Shown in pieces: positions 9,278 to 17,493 of a DNA stretch of 64,000 nt. The notes under the pieces were generated by a model. That model was not told the DNA's origin. It saw only the letters and a program-made list of their open reading frames with translations, and searched no databases. This stretch comes from Saccharothrix sp. HUAS TT1 (GTDB taxonomy: Bacteria > Actinomycetota > Actinomycetes > Mycobacteriales > Pseudonocardiaceae): contig NZ_CP160453.1 in assembly GCF_040744945.1 (NCBI RefSeq), forward strand, positions 3,472,001 through 3,536,000. The letters are read 5' to 3'. A program made the translations under genes and the position numbers. How positions within the stretch are numbered: the stretch's first letter is position 1; every line of letters starts with the position of its first letter.

Positions 9278-11896
9278 GTGGCAGGGGTTTCCGCCGCCGC
9301 AGCGCTGGAAGCCCGGCAACGGGACCCGCGCGCGGCCGTCGAGCTGGGTCGGGCCGCGCTGCGGGCGGCGAGGGCGGCGGGGGACGCCGAGGAGGCGTCC
9401 GCCGCCGAACGCGCGATCGGTCTCGCGCTGCGCGAGCTGCACGACTTCGACGCGGCGCTGACCCACCTGCGGCGGTCCGTCCGGACGGCCGAGCGGGCCG
9501 GGTCCGCGCGGCTGGCGGCACTGGCCCGGATGAGCCTCGCGTTCGTGCTGTCCAACACCGGGCGGCACGCCCAGGCGCTGCGCGCGATCAACGCGGCGAT
9601 CCCGCACCTGCGCGGCGCCGACGCGGGCAGCGGCCGGATGCAGCGCGGCCTGGTGCTGCACTACCTGTGCCGGTACGAGGAGGCGCTGCGCGACTACAAC
9701 GGCGCGATCGAGGTCGTCCGCCGCTCCGGCGAGCGGCTGGTCGAGGCGCGGGCGCTGAACAACCGCGGCCTGCTGCGCGCCTACACCGGCGGCCTGCGCG
9801 CGGCCGACGAGGACTTCGACCGCGCGGCCGTCCTCTACCGCGAGCTCGACCAGCGGCTGGCCGTGGCCGACGTGCGCTGGAACGCGGGCATCTCCGCGTC
9901 CCGCGCCGGCGACGTGCCGCGGGCGCTGACCATGTTCGCCGAGGCCGAGCGCGAGTACCGGCGGCTGGCGGTGCCCCGACCGGGACTGCTGATCAACCGG
10001 CTGGAGCTGCTGGTGTCCGTGCCGCTGCTGGAGGAGGCCAGGGCGGCGGCCGACCGGGCGCTGGAGGAACTGGGCGGCGACCTCGTCCTGGCCCGCTCCG
10101 AGGCGTTGTTCTACCGGGCCAGGATCGCCCTGCTCGAAGGCGACCTGGAACGCGCCGTCGCCGTCGCCGCGGCCGCGCGCCGGGGCTTCCGCCGCGAGAA
10201 GCGCGAGGTGTGGGCGGAGGGCGCGCGGCACGTCGAGCTGCGCGCGGCCTACCTCAGCGGCACCCGGACCAGGGCCCTGGTGACCGCGCTGACCAGGGTC
10301 GCGTCCCGGCTCGACGAGCTCGGCTGGCGGATGGCCGGCCTGGAGGCGCGGGTCGACGCGGCCCTGGTCGCCCGCGACCTCGGCGACCGCGACCGGGCCG
10401 CGGCCGAGCTGACCACCGCGGGCGCGGCCCGGCGCGGCGGACCCGCCGCCCACCGGGTGCAGGGCTGGTACGCCGAGGCGCTGCGGCGCGACCTGCTCGG
10501 CAACCCGCGCGGCGCGCAGATCGCGCTGCGCCGCGGGCTGGCGCTGCTGGACGAGTACCGGGTGTCGCTCGGCGCGCCGGAACTGCGCGCGTTGAGCGGC
10601 GCGCAGGGCAAGGCGCTGGCCCTGGAAGGGCTGCGCACGGCGGTCGCGGGCGGCCGGGCGGGCCGGGTGCTGAGCTGGGCCGAGGCGTGGCGGGCCGGCG
10701 CCCTGCGGATGACACCCGCCCGACCCCCGGAGGACTCCGGGCTGGCCGACGCGCTCGCCGAGCTGCGCGCCGTCACCGCCGACCTGGAAGCCGCGTCCAC
10801 GGCCGGCCGACCCACCGCGGCCCTGCGGCAGTGGCAGGCGCGCGGCGAGCAGCGGGTGCGCGAGCTGACCCGCCAGGTCGGCGGCGGCGGCGCGGTCCGC
10901 AAACCGCCCGAGGTCGGCGACCTCGCCCGCGCCCTGGGCACGTCCGCGCTGGTCGAGTACGTCGACCACGACGGCGCCCTGCTCGCCGTCGTCGTGGCCG
11001 GCGGCCGGGCCTCGCTGCACCGCCTCGGCCCGCTGGACGGCGCCCTGCGCGAGCTGCGGCTGCTGCGGTTCGCCCTGCACCGGCTGGTCACCCTCCCCGA
11101 GCACCTGGACCGCGCGCCGGTGCGCGCCGGCGCCGAGCACGCCGCCAGGCTCCTGCAGAACCGGCTGCTCGACCCGCTGCGCCGCCGGCTCGACGACCGG
11201 CCCCTGGTGCTCGCGCCCACCGGCCGGCTCGGCGGCCTGCCGTGGTCGGCCCTGCCCGCCTGCCACGGCCGCCCGGTGACGGTCGTCCCCTCGGCGACCG
11301 TGTGGCTGCGCGCGGCGACGTCCACCCCCGCGTCGCACGACCGGGCGGTCCTGGCCGCCGGACCCCGGCTGCCCGCCGCCCCGACCGAGATCGCCGCCAT
11401 CTCCTCGCTCAACGGCTCCACCCCGACGTCCGTGCTGGTCGGCGGCTCGGCGACGGTCGACGCGGTGGCGTCGGCGATGGACGGCGCGCCGCTGGCGCAC
11501 GTCGCGGCGCACGGCTCGTTCCGCGCGGACAACCCGCTGTTCTCCGCCCTGGAACTGGCCGACGGGCCGCTCACCGTCTACGACCTGGAACGCCTGCGCA
11601 CCCCACCCGCCCTGGTCGTGCTGTCGGCGTGCGACTCCGGCCTGTCGGCGGTGCGACCCGGCGACGAGCTGATGGGCTTCACCGCCGCGCTCCTCGGGCT
11701 CGGCACCCGGACCCTGGTCGCGCCGGTCGTCCCGGTGCCCGCCGAGATCACCACCCCGCTCATGGTCGACCTGCACCGCAGGCTCGGCGCGGGCGAACCG
11801 CCCGCGGTGGCGCTGGCGGGCGCGCAGGAAGCGCACCGGGACAACGGCGACACCGCGTTCGCCGCCGGCGCCGGGTTCCTGTGCTTCGGCGCTTGA
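9278..11896 (+). CDS. TPR-CHAT caspase-like protease
   Basis: An 872-aa protein. Residues 1-450 form tetratricopeptide-like helical repeats (for example LALRELHDFDAALTHLRRSV). The last 300 residues are a CHAT domain, a caspase-fold cysteine protease, with the catalytic dyad His745 (HVAAHGSF) and Cys785 (LSACDSG) both intact, plus the PLMVDLHRRL and FCFGA-like end typical of the family. TPR-CHAT proteins elsewhere are activated by partner binding, as in the type III-E CRISPR protease. GTG 9278 has no clear ribosome site; AT-rich taataat sits at 9265-9271, which would fit a leaderless or near-leaderless message. Divergent from the S8 protease gene. Expected to be cytosolic; natural substrate unknown. 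Confidence 0.88.
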   Translation: MAGVSAAAALEARQRDPRAAVELGRAALRAARAAGDAEEASAAERAIGLALRELHDFDAALTHLRRSVRTAERAGSARLAALARMSLAFVLSNTGRHAQALRAINAAIPHLRGADAGSGRMQRGLVLHYLCRYEEALRDYNGAIEVVRRSGERLVEARALNNRGLLRAYTGGLRAADEDFDRAAVLYRELDQRLAVADVRWNAGISASRAGDVPRALTMFAEAEREYRRLAVPRPGLLINRLELLVSVPLLEEARAAADRALEELGGDLVLARSEALFYRARIALLEGDLERAVAVAAAARRGFRREKREVWAEGARHVELRAAYLSGTRTRALVTALTRVASRLDELGWRMAGLEARVDAALVARDLGDRDRAAAELTTAGAARRGGPAAHRVQGWYAEALRRDLLGNPRGAQIALRRGLALLDEYRVSLGAPELRALSGAQGKALALEGLRTAVAGGRAGRVLSWAEAWRAGALRMTPARPPEDSGLADALAELRAVTADLEAASTAGRPTAALRQWQARGEQRVRELTRQVGGGGAVRKPPEVGDLARALGTSALVEYVDHDGALLAVVVAGGRASLHRLGPLDGALRELRLLRFALHRLVTLPEHLDRAPVRAGAEHAARLLQNRLLDPLRRRLDDRPLVLAPTGRLGGLPWSALPACHGRPVTVVPSATVWLRAATSTPASHDRAVLAAGPRLPAAPTEIAAISSLNGSTPTSVLVGGSATVDAVASAMDGAPLAHVAAHGSFRADNPLFSALELADGPLTVYDLERLRTPPALVVLSACDSGLSAVRPGDELMGFTAALLGLGTRTLVAPVVPVPAEITTPLMVDLHRRLGAGEPPAVALAGAQEAHRDNGDTAFAAGAGFLCFGA

Positions 11897-11905
11897 GCCC
11901 GCGGG

Positions 11906-11911
11906 TACCTT
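11906..11911 (+). promoter_or_regulatory. -10 element of a leaderless promoter
   Basis: TACCTT lies 6 nt before the second of two adjacent GTG codons (11918), the spacing expected if transcription begins at the start codon. It fits the TANNNT pattern of leaderless actinomycete genes. Confidence 0.4.
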
Positions 11912-11914
11912 GGG

Positions 11915-12361
11915 GTGGTGGACCTGCGCGACCTGCTGGCAGTGGCGGTGGCCGAAGCCCGGACCGGGCTCGCCGAGGGCGGCATCCCCATCGGCGCGGC
12001 CCTGTTCACCGCCGACGGCGCCCCGCTCGGCCGCGGCCACAACCGGCGCGTGCAGGACGGCGACGCCTCCACCCACGCCGAGACCGCCGCGTTCCGCGCC
12101 GCCGGCCGCCGGCCCGGCTACCGCGACACGATCATGGTCACCACGCTGTCACCCTGCTGGTACTGCAGCGGGCTCGTTCGCCAGTTCGGGATACCCCACG
12201 TGGTGATCGGCGAGGCCAGGACGTTCCACGGCGGTCACGACTGGCTCGCCGAGCACGGCGTCGAAATCACCCTGCTGGATGATCCCGAGTGCGTGCGGAT
12301 GATGACCGACTTCATCGCCGCCGAGCCGGAGCTGTGGTCCGAGGACATCGGCCAGGATTAA
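11915..12361 (+). CDS. Cytosine deaminase-like enzyme, fungal (FCY1) type
   Basis: A 148-aa member of the zinc cytidine-deaminase superfamily. His54 and Glu56 (STHAETAAF) and Cys81/Cys84 (TTLSPCWYC) are the zinc and proton-shuttle residues. The C-terminal part (FGIPHVVIGE, HGVEITLLDD, and the end SEDIGQ) follows the yeast cytosine deaminase pattern rather than that of guanine deaminase or tRNA deaminase, so the likely reaction is cytosine to uracil with ammonia release. It starts 18 bp after the CHAT gene stop, and its own -10 lies in that gap. Translation may start at GTG 11915 or 11918. Salvage function is known for the family; specificity here is inferred. Confidence 0.82.
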   Translation: MVDLRDLLAVAVAEARTGLAEGGIPIGAALFTADGAPLGRGHNRRVQDGDASTHAETAAFRAAGRRPGYRDTIMVTTLSPCWYCSGLVRQFGIPHVVIGEARTFHGGHDWLAEHGVEITLLDDPECVRMMTDFIAAEPELWSEDIGQD

Positions 12362-12419
12362 CGCGACGAGGCGCACGCGGACACAAATCCGACACGGCGC
12401 TTCGCCAGGATCACCGAAC

Positions 12420-12770
12420 ATGCAACGGTGGCACGCGAACGAAACCCCGGACTCGCTGGTGCTGGACGAGCACGCGGTGGCGGTGGAGGTGCCCGCCAGC
12501 TGGGGCGCCGAGGTCAGCACCCAGCTCCGCTCGGCCGGCCCGCTCGGACCGATCCTCGCCATTCCCGGCCCGCGGCTGCGCTGGCTGTTCCTGGCCAGAC
12601 CCGACCCCGGACCCGAGCGGCGGCACGTGCCGCCGCCCGACGTCCGCTACTGGCACGGGCCGAGTCGCATCCCGGCCACCGCGTCGAGGTGGGTCGTGCC
12701 CCCGGCGGGCGCACTGCCCCCGCTGGGAGCAGTGCGCTGCGCCATCAGGATCGTCCGCCGGTCCTTCTAG
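12420..12770 (+). CDS. Small hypothetical protein, possibly a remnant of a prim-pol-like family
   Basis: A 116-aa protein that starts MQRWHANETPDSLVLDEHAV and contains GPLGPILAIPGPRLRWLFLA, a gap, then WHGPSRIPATASRWVVPPAG. The spacing of these pieces recalls the C-terminal half of the small bifunctional primase/polymerase-like proteins common in actinomycetes, but the N-terminal half of that family is missing. I cannot name it with confidence. The codon pattern is normal for the window. Its end overlaps the 3' end of the convergent STAS gene by 4 nt. No clear ribosome site precedes ATG 12420. Confidence 0.55.
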   Translation: MQRWHANETPDSLVLDEHAVAVEVPASWGAEVSTQLRSAGPLGPILAIPGPRLRWLFLARPDPGPERRHVPPPDVRYWHGPSRIPATASRWVVPPAGALPPLGAVRCAIRIVRRSF

Positions 12771-13174
12771 AACCGGCCCAAAGCCTCGTCCACGGAACCG
12801 ACGACGGTGAACACGGAGCTGAGCCCGGTCGCCTCGATCGGCCGCTGGGTGGCCCGGCTCGTCGCCACCAGCACCAGCGGGACGTTGAGGCTGCTCGCCC
12901 GCTGACTGCCGACGACCAGCGACTCCAACCCGGCCGAGCCGAGGAAGCGCACCCCGGTCAGGTCGACCACCACACCCCGCACGTTCTCGACCAGGTGTTC
13001 CTTGAGCGGCCTGGTCAACTCCTCCGCGCTGCTCGTGTCCAACTCACCCGACACGTGCAGCACCACCACGCCGTCCGAAGGTCGGTCGACCCGCACGGAA
13101 GCGAGCGTCGCCGCGGGTTCTGGCACGCCGGTTCTCCTCTCACTCATCGACGCCGGCGCGGCGTCGAAATCCAC
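12767..13174 (-). CDS. STAS-domain anti-sigma factor antagonist
   Basis: A 135-aa single STAS domain protein. It contains VLHVSGELDTSSAEELTRPL and GVVVDLTGVRFLGSAGLESL, where the Ser of FLGSAG is the residue that RsbV/SpoIIAA proteins present for phosphorylation by an RsbW-like kinase. It likely binds an anti-sigma factor and releases a SigF-type sigma; candidate partners in this window are the RsbW-like proteins at 18698 and 51448. The GTG at 13174 has a ribosome site (TGAGGG, spacing 5); an ATG at 13147 and a TTG at 13186 are in frame. The TTG would touch the stop of the ligase gene upstream, so co-transcription with it is likely. Confidence 0.85.
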   Translation of the reverse strand: MDFDAAPASMSERRTGVPEPAATLASVRVDRPSDGVVVLHVSGELDTSSAEELTRPLKEHLVENVRGVVVDLTGVRFLGSAGLESLVVGSQRASSLNVPLVLVATSRATQRPIEATGLSSVFTVVGSVDEALGRF

Positions 13175-13182
13175 GGTAGCCC

Positions 13183-14271
13183 TCAACCGGTCTCAGCGAC
13201 CGTTTCGGCCAGCACCGAGTCGACCAGCTCGCGCGCGTCGGGGTCCGCCCCGAGCGCCCGCCGCTGCCGCGCCGCACCGCTGCCGTGAGTGCCCAGCCAA
13301 GCCAAGTGGTCTTCCACAGTGGACAGCGCCGAGGCGTCCGCCAGCGCGCCCGAGCACCAGGACACCAGCTCCGCGGCCCGCTCCCGGGCCTGCACCAGGC
13401 CGCCGGTGAACGGGTCCACCGCCAAGCCGTCCACCCCGTCGCGCGCGGCCCGCCAGTAGGCGGCCCGCAACATCACGTCGTCCACCCGATCAGGTTCACC
13501 CGATTCGGCGGCGGTGCGGGCGAACGCCCGGATCACCTCGGCGATCACCACCGCCTCGCGCGCCGTCATCGGGATGTCCGACACCCGGATCTCGACCGTC
13601 GGGTGCTCCACCGACGGCCGCACGTCCCAGTAGACCATCCCGCGGTCGAGCAGCGCCTCGGTCGCCGTGAGGGCGCCGACCAGCCGGTCGTACTCGGCGG
13701 CCGAGCCCAGGTGCGGCGGCGGGCCGCTGATCGGCCAGCGCGACCACACGATCGAGCGCCAACTGGCGTACCCGGTGTCCTCGCCCTCCTCGATCGGCGA
13801 GTTCGCGCCCAGCGCCAGCAACGTCGGCAGCCACGGCCGCAGGGCGTTCGCGACGCGCACCGCGACGTCCCGGTCCGGCACGCCCACGTGCACGTGCATC
13901 CCGCAGACGCCCTGGCCGCCGATGATCGCGCGGTGCGTGCGCTGCATCAGGCGGTAGCGGGGGTCGTCGGTCAGGGCGGGCGGCCCCAGCGAGCCCACCG
14001 GCGGGATCGCCGAGGCCAGCAGCCGGCAGCCCGCCGCGTGCGCGGCCTTCGCCAGGTGCGTGCGGCCCAGCAGGACCTGCTCGGCCAGCTCCTCGGCGGT
14101 CCGGCAGACGGGCGTGGCGACCTCGATCTGGAACGGCGTCAGCTCCCGCTGCACGTCGAGGCCCGCCCCGGCGTGCTGCGCCACCGACTCGGCCAGGGGC
14201 ACGGGTCGGCGTGTCTCCGGGTCGACCAGCAGGAATTCCTGCTCGACACCCACGGTCCACGGCTCGCTCAT
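13183..14271 (-). CDS. Carboxylate-amine ligase / glutamate-cysteine ligase 2 (YbdK/GCS2 family)
   Basis: A 362-aa ATP-dependent ligase of the GCS2 family. The start WTVGVEQEFLLVDPETRRPV, the Mg/ATP region CGMHVHVGVPD and the segment PTVEIRVSDIPMTARE are family hallmarks. Members join glutamate to cysteine or make related amides; in actinomycetes related enzymes serve mycothiol-independent or ergothioneine pathways, but no egt genes are nearby, so the substrate is open. ATG 14271 (MSEPWTVG) is preferred over an in-frame TTG at 14304. The STAS gene follows on the same strand with its start almost touching this stop. It is divergent from the topoisomerase gene. Confidence 0.88.
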   Translation of the reverse strand: MSEPWTVGVEQEFLLVDPETRRPVPLAESVAQHAGAGLDVQRELTPFQIEVATPVCRTAEELAEQVLLGRTHLAKAAHAAGCRLLASAIPPVGSLGPPALTDDPRYRLMQRTHRAIIGGQGVCGMHVHVGVPDRDVAVRVANALRPWLPTLLALGANSPIEEGEDTGYASWRSIVWSRWPISGPPPHLGSAAEYDRLVGALTATEALLDRGMVYWDVRPSVEHPTVEIRVSDIPMTAREAVVIAEVIRAFARTAAESGEPDRVDDVMLRAAYWRAARDGVDGLAVDPFTGGLVQARERAAELVSWCSGALADASALSTVEDHLAWLGTHGSGAARQRRALGADPDARELVDSVLAETVAETG

Positions 14272-14368
14272 GCCGGTCCCATACCCAATCGGATGAGTTT
14301 TCAACCATGCTGTTGCGGATTGTTCGGCGCACCGGTTTCATCCGTCCGGCCCCGGGAACCTGCCCGTC

Positions 14369-15370
14369 GTGAGACTGCGCCGCAGCGATCCTTCCACCCC
14401 CGGCTGGCGCCGCCGCGCCCGAGGCCGCGGTTTCAGCTACGCCGACGCCGACGGCGCGCCCCTCGACGCCGAGTCGGTGGCCCGGATCAAGGCCCTCGTC
14501 ATCCCGCCCGCGTGGCGCGACGTGTGGGTGTGCCCCCACCCGAACGGCCACATCCAGGCGGTCGGCGTGGACACCGCCGGCAGGCGCCAGTACCTGTACC
14601 ACGAGCGGTGGCGGCAGGACCGGGACGAGGAGAAGCACGACCGGGTGCTGGACCTGGCCCCGGTGCTGCCCGCGTTCCGCGAGGAGGTGCGGCGGGAGCT
14701 CGACGGCCGCGGCCGGTCCCGGCAGCGGGTGCTGGCGGTGGCGTTGGCGGTGCTGGACCAGGGGGTGTTCCGGGTGGGCGGGGACACGTACGCGGCGGAC
14801 AACGGGACGCACGGGGTGGCGACGCTGCTGTGCTCGCACGTGGCCGTGCGGCGGTCCACTGTGGACTTCTGCTACCCGGCGAAGGGCGGGATCGAGTTCT
14901 GCACGGAGGTGGAGGACGCGCGGTTGGCTCGGGCGGTGGCGTCGTTGCTGCGGGGGAGGGGTGGGGCTGACGAGCGGCTGCTGGTGGACGACGGCGGGCG
15001 GCCGGTCGGGTCGGATGACGTGAACGAGCGGTTCAAGGAGCTGGTGGGGGCGGAGTTCTCGGTGAAGGACCTGCGGACCTGGCACGCGACGGTGCTGGCG
15101 GCGGCGGCGTTCGCGCGGGAGGGGCGGCCGGAGTCGAAGCGGGGGCGGAAGCGGGTGGAGGCGGCGGTGATCCGGGAGGTGTCGGAGCACCTGGGGAACA
15201 CGCCGGCGGTGGCCCGGAAGTCCTACGTCGACCCGCGGGTGGTGAAGCTGTTCGAGGAGGGCGCGGTGATCCAGCCGAAGTCCGCTGATCGTGAGACCGT
15301 GGAACGCGCCGTCCTCCAACTCCTCCGGCCGAGGCGGAAGGGGCGGGGGAAGTCGGCGTCTCGGGGGTGA
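14369..15370 (+). CDS. DNA topoisomerase IB (poxvirus/eukaryote type)
   Basis: A 333-aa type IB topoisomerase. The N-terminal domain has IPPAWRDVWVCPHPNGHIQA, GVDTAGRRQYLYHERW. The catalytic domain holds Arg in VFRVGGDTYA, Lys in YPAKGGIEF, Arg and His in VKDLRTWHATV, and the nucleophile Tyr286 in ARKSYVDPRV. All five catalytic positions are present, although RVGG replaces the more usual RIGN. Such enzymes relax supercoils by nicking one strand through a 3'-phosphotyrosine link. GTG 14369 is used. The end is strongly basic. It stands alone, divergent from the ligase gene, with the low-complexity region downstream. Confidence 0.92.
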   Translation: MRLRRSDPSTPGWRRRARGRGFSYADADGAPLDAESVARIKALVIPPAWRDVWVCPHPNGHIQAVGVDTAGRRQYLYHERWRQDRDEEKHDRVLDLAPVLPAFREEVRRELDGRGRSRQRVLAVALAVLDQGVFRVGGDTYAADNGTHGVATLLCSHVAVRRSTVDFCYPAKGGIEFCTEVEDARLARAVASLLRGRGGADERLLVDDGGRPVGSDDVNERFKELVGAEFSVKDLRTWHATVLAAAAFAREGRPESKRGRKRVEAAVIREVSEHLGNTPAVARKSYVDPRVVKLFEEGAVIQPKSADRETVERAVLQLLRPRRKGRGKSASRG

Positions 15371-16463
15371 GCGGGGAGGTGGGCGGTGTTTTCGCAGGTC
15401 AGGGTTTCGTCGGTCTTCACGATCGGGTGATCATGGCCTGAAATTGTATCAAAACACTGTTACCAAGCCTCGGTTAAAACCATGAGGAGCCGTCGAACCA
15501 CCACCCACGCCCACCACTCACCCGAACCTCCCGAAACCCCGCAATTTCCCCTCACCCCACCACTCGACCAACTACCCCCACCGCCCCGCGCCCCACCCCC
15601 ACCCGCCGCCGCAGCAGCAGCGGCCCGACCGCTCTGCTCGCCCTGACCGCCTACCCACGTCCACCGCCAACCCACACTGACCGCCGACCCCGCCGACCCC
15701 GCCGACCCCGCCGGACTCGTCCTGACCGCCGACCCTGCTAGCGCCGCCGACCTCGCCATGACCGCTGACCCGCTAGCGCCGCCGATCCCGCCAGCACCCC
15801 GCCTGGCTCCGCTCCCGTCCCGCGCTCCCGTCCCGCCTGGCCTGTTCGCCGTACCCGCCCCGGCTTGCCTGCCGGTCACACCCGACTCGGCTTGCCCGTC
15901 CCTGACTGGCCCGCCTCCCCCGGCCTGCCCCGGCTCGCCCGCTCCGGCTCGCCTTGCCAAGGCTCCGCGCTGCTTGTGCCCCGCCCCGGCTCGGCCCGCC
16001 TACGCCTCGCCCGCGTGTGCCCTGTTTCGCCCGCGTGTGCCTTGCCGTGCTTCGCCGTGTCCTGCCGCGCCTCTCCGCGCCGGGTCGAGCCGAGGCCAGG
16101 GCCGGGCCGGGCCGGGCCGGGAAGTTTGCGGTTGGCCGTCTCGGTGCCGCTCCGCCGCCCGGCCTCCTGCGAGGCGCGACGTCACCGGCCCATCGCATTC
16201 GCCGCATGCCCGGCCGTTGGGCTCGGTGTCACCGCCTGTGGACTCGCGCGGCCTGTCTGTCGACGGTCGTTGTGCGCGGCCCTGGTCGGATGTCTGTCGC
16301 GCTCGTGCGCGGTCCGTGGGCGGGAGCTGTGGGGGCCTGCTCGGTGGCTGGGGCCTGCGCGTTGCCTGGCCTGTCCCGCTGATCGCCACACGGCTGGCCG
16401 GGTGGGCGGTGGCCGGCGAGGTGGATTGCTTGGGTGGGTTGTTCGCTGGGGGCGGGGCGGGGG
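15371..16463. other. 1.1-kb low-complexity intergenic region, no credible gene
   Basis: The first 110 bp hold an AT-richer patch (near 15438-15480, with gtatcaaaacactg and ggttaaaac) that could be a promoter. From about 15480 to 16460 the DNA is C-rich then mixed, with short imperfect repeats such as cgccgaccc, ctcgcc and gccccgccccgg. Open frames exist on both strands, but their translations are Pro/Ala/Arg or Gly/Ala strings without domain signatures or ribosome sites, so none is annotated. Confidence 0.6.
15682..15714. repeat. Tandem 9-bp repeat
   Basis: Three perfect head-to-tail copies of cgccgaccc followed by a partial copy, with related degenerate units (cgccgatcccg, cgccgacctcg) in the next 70 bp. 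It looks like slippage-derived DNA within the low-complexity region. Confidence 0.7.
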
Positions 16464-17387
16464 TCAGTCGCGGAGGAGGGCGCCGACGTCTTCGTGGAGG
16501 CGGACGGCGCCGCCGACGAGGACGATTTCGGCGGAGGACTTGATGGCTTGGAGGGGGAGGGTTTCGTCGGCGCGGCCGTGGTCGGTTTCGCGGGAGCCGA
16601 CGAGGCTGTCGGTGAGGAGCAGGGTGTCGGCGCGGCCCTCGGTCAGGGCCTTGGTGACGGCGTCCAGGCCGTGGACGGCGCGGCCGGTCATTCGGGTGGA
16701 CTCGTCGCGGAAGCGTTCGACGACGGCGCGTCGGGCGTCCTGGTTGGCGCGGCCGGCCAGGTGCAGGACGGCCCGGTCCGAGGGGCCCTCGACTTCCACG
16801 ACCAAGTGGTGGTAGCGGGTCGGGAGGGCTACGCGGAGTGAGCGGCGGCCGGCGAGGGGGCCTGCCAGGACGAGGAGCGGCGCACCGAGGCGGTCCACGA
16901 GGGTGGTCGCTTCCTCGGCGACGTCGGCCAGTTCTGCGGCGTCCAGGCGACGACCCGGACGGCGGGCGCCGACTGAGGCCACGGCGACCGGTCGACCGGT
17001 CGGGTCGACGCCGCGCAGGTCCGCGCCGTGCTCACCGACCTGCACGACCACGTGCGGCAGCAGGGGTTCGGAGAGGTCGACCAAGGGCAGGATGTAGGGC
17101 AGCGGGCCGTAGCGGGCCGTGTAGCCGGACGGCGGCACCGGGACGTACTGGTCCACCAGCACCCGGCCGCCGCCGACGACCAGCGCGCGGCCCGCGAGGC
17201 CGCGAGGGGTCACGCCGGACGTGATCGCGTTGTGCGTCAACGCCACGAGGTACGGGTCGGCGGCCATGGCCTGGAGCTGGTCGCGCATCGCCCGCCACCG
17301 CAGGTCCACGTGATCGCCGACGTCCAGGAACACCGAGACGAACGGGCCCTCGACGTTCACCAGGTCTTGCAGACTCGCCGTGTGCAT
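16464..17387 (-). CDS. baeRF/eRF1-like protein (Rv2629 family, Vms1-related)
   Basis: A 307-aa protein resembling the actinobacterial Rv2629 group, now often called Vms1/Ankzf1-type peptidyl-tRNA hydrolase-like or baeRF. It starts MHTASLQDLVNVEGPFVSVF with the typical acidic DVGDHVDLRWRAMR and ends in an L7Ae-like lobe (ALTEGRADTLLLTDSLV, AEIVLVGGAVRLHEDVGALL). Members are linked to ribosome rescue or dormancy stress in the literature; the activity here is inferred. ATG 17387 has GGGGAGG upstream, and a SigF-type promoter lies at 17441-17417. It is downstream of the DUF4383 and sigF genes on the same strand, but with its own promoter. Confidence 0.8.
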   Translation of the reverse strand: MHTASLQDLVNVEGPFVSVFLDVGDHVDLRWRAMRDQLQAMAADPYLVALTHNAITSGVTPRGLAGRALVVGGGRVLVDQYVPVPPSGYTARYGPLPYILPLVDLSEPLLPHVVVQVGEHGADLRGVDPTGRPVAVASVGARRPGRRLDAAELADVAEEATTLVDRLGAPLLVLAGPLAGRRSLRVALPTRYHHLVVEVEGPSDRAVLHLAGRANQDARRAVVERFRDESTRMTGRAVHGLDAVTKALTEGRADTLLLTDSLVGSRETDHGRADETLPLQAIKSSAEIVLVGGAVRLHEDVGALLRD

Positions 17388-17416
17388 CGGTCCTCCCCGA
17401 TCGGGTCATCGGGGAG

Positions 17417-17441
17417 ATACCCGAAAGGGGAGCGGTGCAAC
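17417..17441 (-). promoter_or_regulatory. SigF/SigB-type promoter of the baeRF gene
   Basis: On the minus strand GTTG (17441-17438), 15 bp, then GGGTAT (17422-17417). The -10 is a perfect match to the SigB/SigF form GGGTAY and the -35 matches 3 of 4 bases of GTTT. It leaves a leader of about 22 nt containing GGGGAGG. Confidence 0.55.
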
Positions 17442-17493
17442 CAACGCAACAGGGCGAACAGGTGAAGAGGGGAGTGGGGAGAAGGAGGGGAGG

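Noticed and set aside
6787..11896. Type III-E CRISPR (Craspase-like) locus
   Set aside because: TPR-CHAT and sigma genes are present, but there is no Cas7-11-like effector, no Csx30/31 match and no repeat array.
15460..15960. Minus-strand Gly/Ala-rich frame
   Set aside because: Looks PE/PGRS-like only because the DNA is low complexity; no conserved N-terminal domain or ribosome site.
15758..16543. Plus-strand frame in the low-complexity region
   Set aside because: Pro/Ala/Cys/Arg composition, no ribosome site, no domain, and frames on both strands are equally open.
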